Source of the DNA: an uncultured Clostridium sp.
GTDB taxonomy: Bacteria; Bacillota; Clostridia; Lachnospirales; Lachnospiraceae
Length of the DNA: 6,278 bases
Assembly: GCA_958442925.1 (NCBI GenBank)
Contig: CAUCIO010000133.1
Location: 1-6,278 of the forward strand
Direction of reading: 5' to 3'
Made by a program: the position numbers and the translations under genes. Positions within the stretch are counted from its first letter, which is position 1. The number at the start of each line of letters is the position of its first letter. Shown here in pieces: positions 6,271 through 6,278 of the stretch. The notes under the pieces are model-generated. The model saw nothing but the letters and a program-made list of their open reading frames with translations, was not told the DNA's origin and did not search any database.

Positions 6271-6278
6271 TTAGTCGT
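6271..6278 (-). CDS. Possible last codons of an upstream gene (off the right edge)
   Basis: A minus-strand terminator eleven bases further on implies a gene ending near here. In one frame the minus strand reads GAC TAA, the stop lying at 6271-6273. The other two frames stay open into or past the terminator stem, so this is the most natural end. Only one full codon and the stop are visible; identity is unknown. Confidence 0.3.

Noticed and set aside
1..6278. Mobile elements, CRISPR arrays, tRNA/rRNA genes, phage genes or a new defence system
   Set aside because: No transposase or integrase motif, regular repeat-spacer pattern, tRNA-like fold or unexplained gap longer than 212 bp was seen. All sizeable frames are explained by known housekeeping families.

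Overview
The window looks like a stretch of chromosome from a low-to-mid GC Firmicute. It is most likely a gut-type clostridium of the Lachnospiraceae or a near relative. This rests on protein style (TopA with three four-Cys zinc ribbons, a Clostridia-type CodY N-terminus), strong AGGAGG ribosome-binding sites, AT-rich intergenic DNA between coding DNA of moderate GC, and the gene order. The genus cannot be fixed from the sequence alone. Every gene reads on the minus strand, so transcription runs from high to low coordinates.

In transcription order: the right edge (6278 down to about 6217) holds the tail of an unseen upstream gene and its intrinsic terminator. A promoter at 6169-6197 then drives a 308-residue alpha/beta hydrolase of the monoacylglycerol-lipase/lysophospholipase type (5183-6109). 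After a 122-bp AT-rich gap with a weak promoter candidate and a short direct repeat comes a tight unit of three genes. These are yifB/comM (AAA+ Mg-chelatase-like protein, 3453-5060), dprA (2359-3456, overlapping yifB by 4 bp in ATGA) and topA (250-2349). The dprA stop codon lies inside the topA Shine-Dalgarno. After 212 bp of AT-rich DNA with its own strong extended -10 promoter, the first 12 codons of codY begin at 37 and run off the left edge.

yifB/comM and dprA both belong to handling of single-stranded DNA taken up by the cell: DprA loads RecA, and ComM in Gram-negatives drives branch migration. topA relaxes negative supercoils. codY is the global GTP/branched-chain-amino-acid-sensing repressor. 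The dprA-topA-...-codY order is an old Firmicute arrangement; here the genes lying between topA and codY in Bacillus subtilis (trmFO, xerC/codV, clpQ, clpY) are absent.

I found no mobile element, CRISPR array, RNA gene, prophage or new defence system. The window is housekeeping DNA. The points worth a second look are small: a 6-bp start correction for topA, a stop/Shine-Dalgarno overlap, an in-frame A AAA AAC slippery heptamer in the dprA linker, and a few short palindromes or repeats at promoters.
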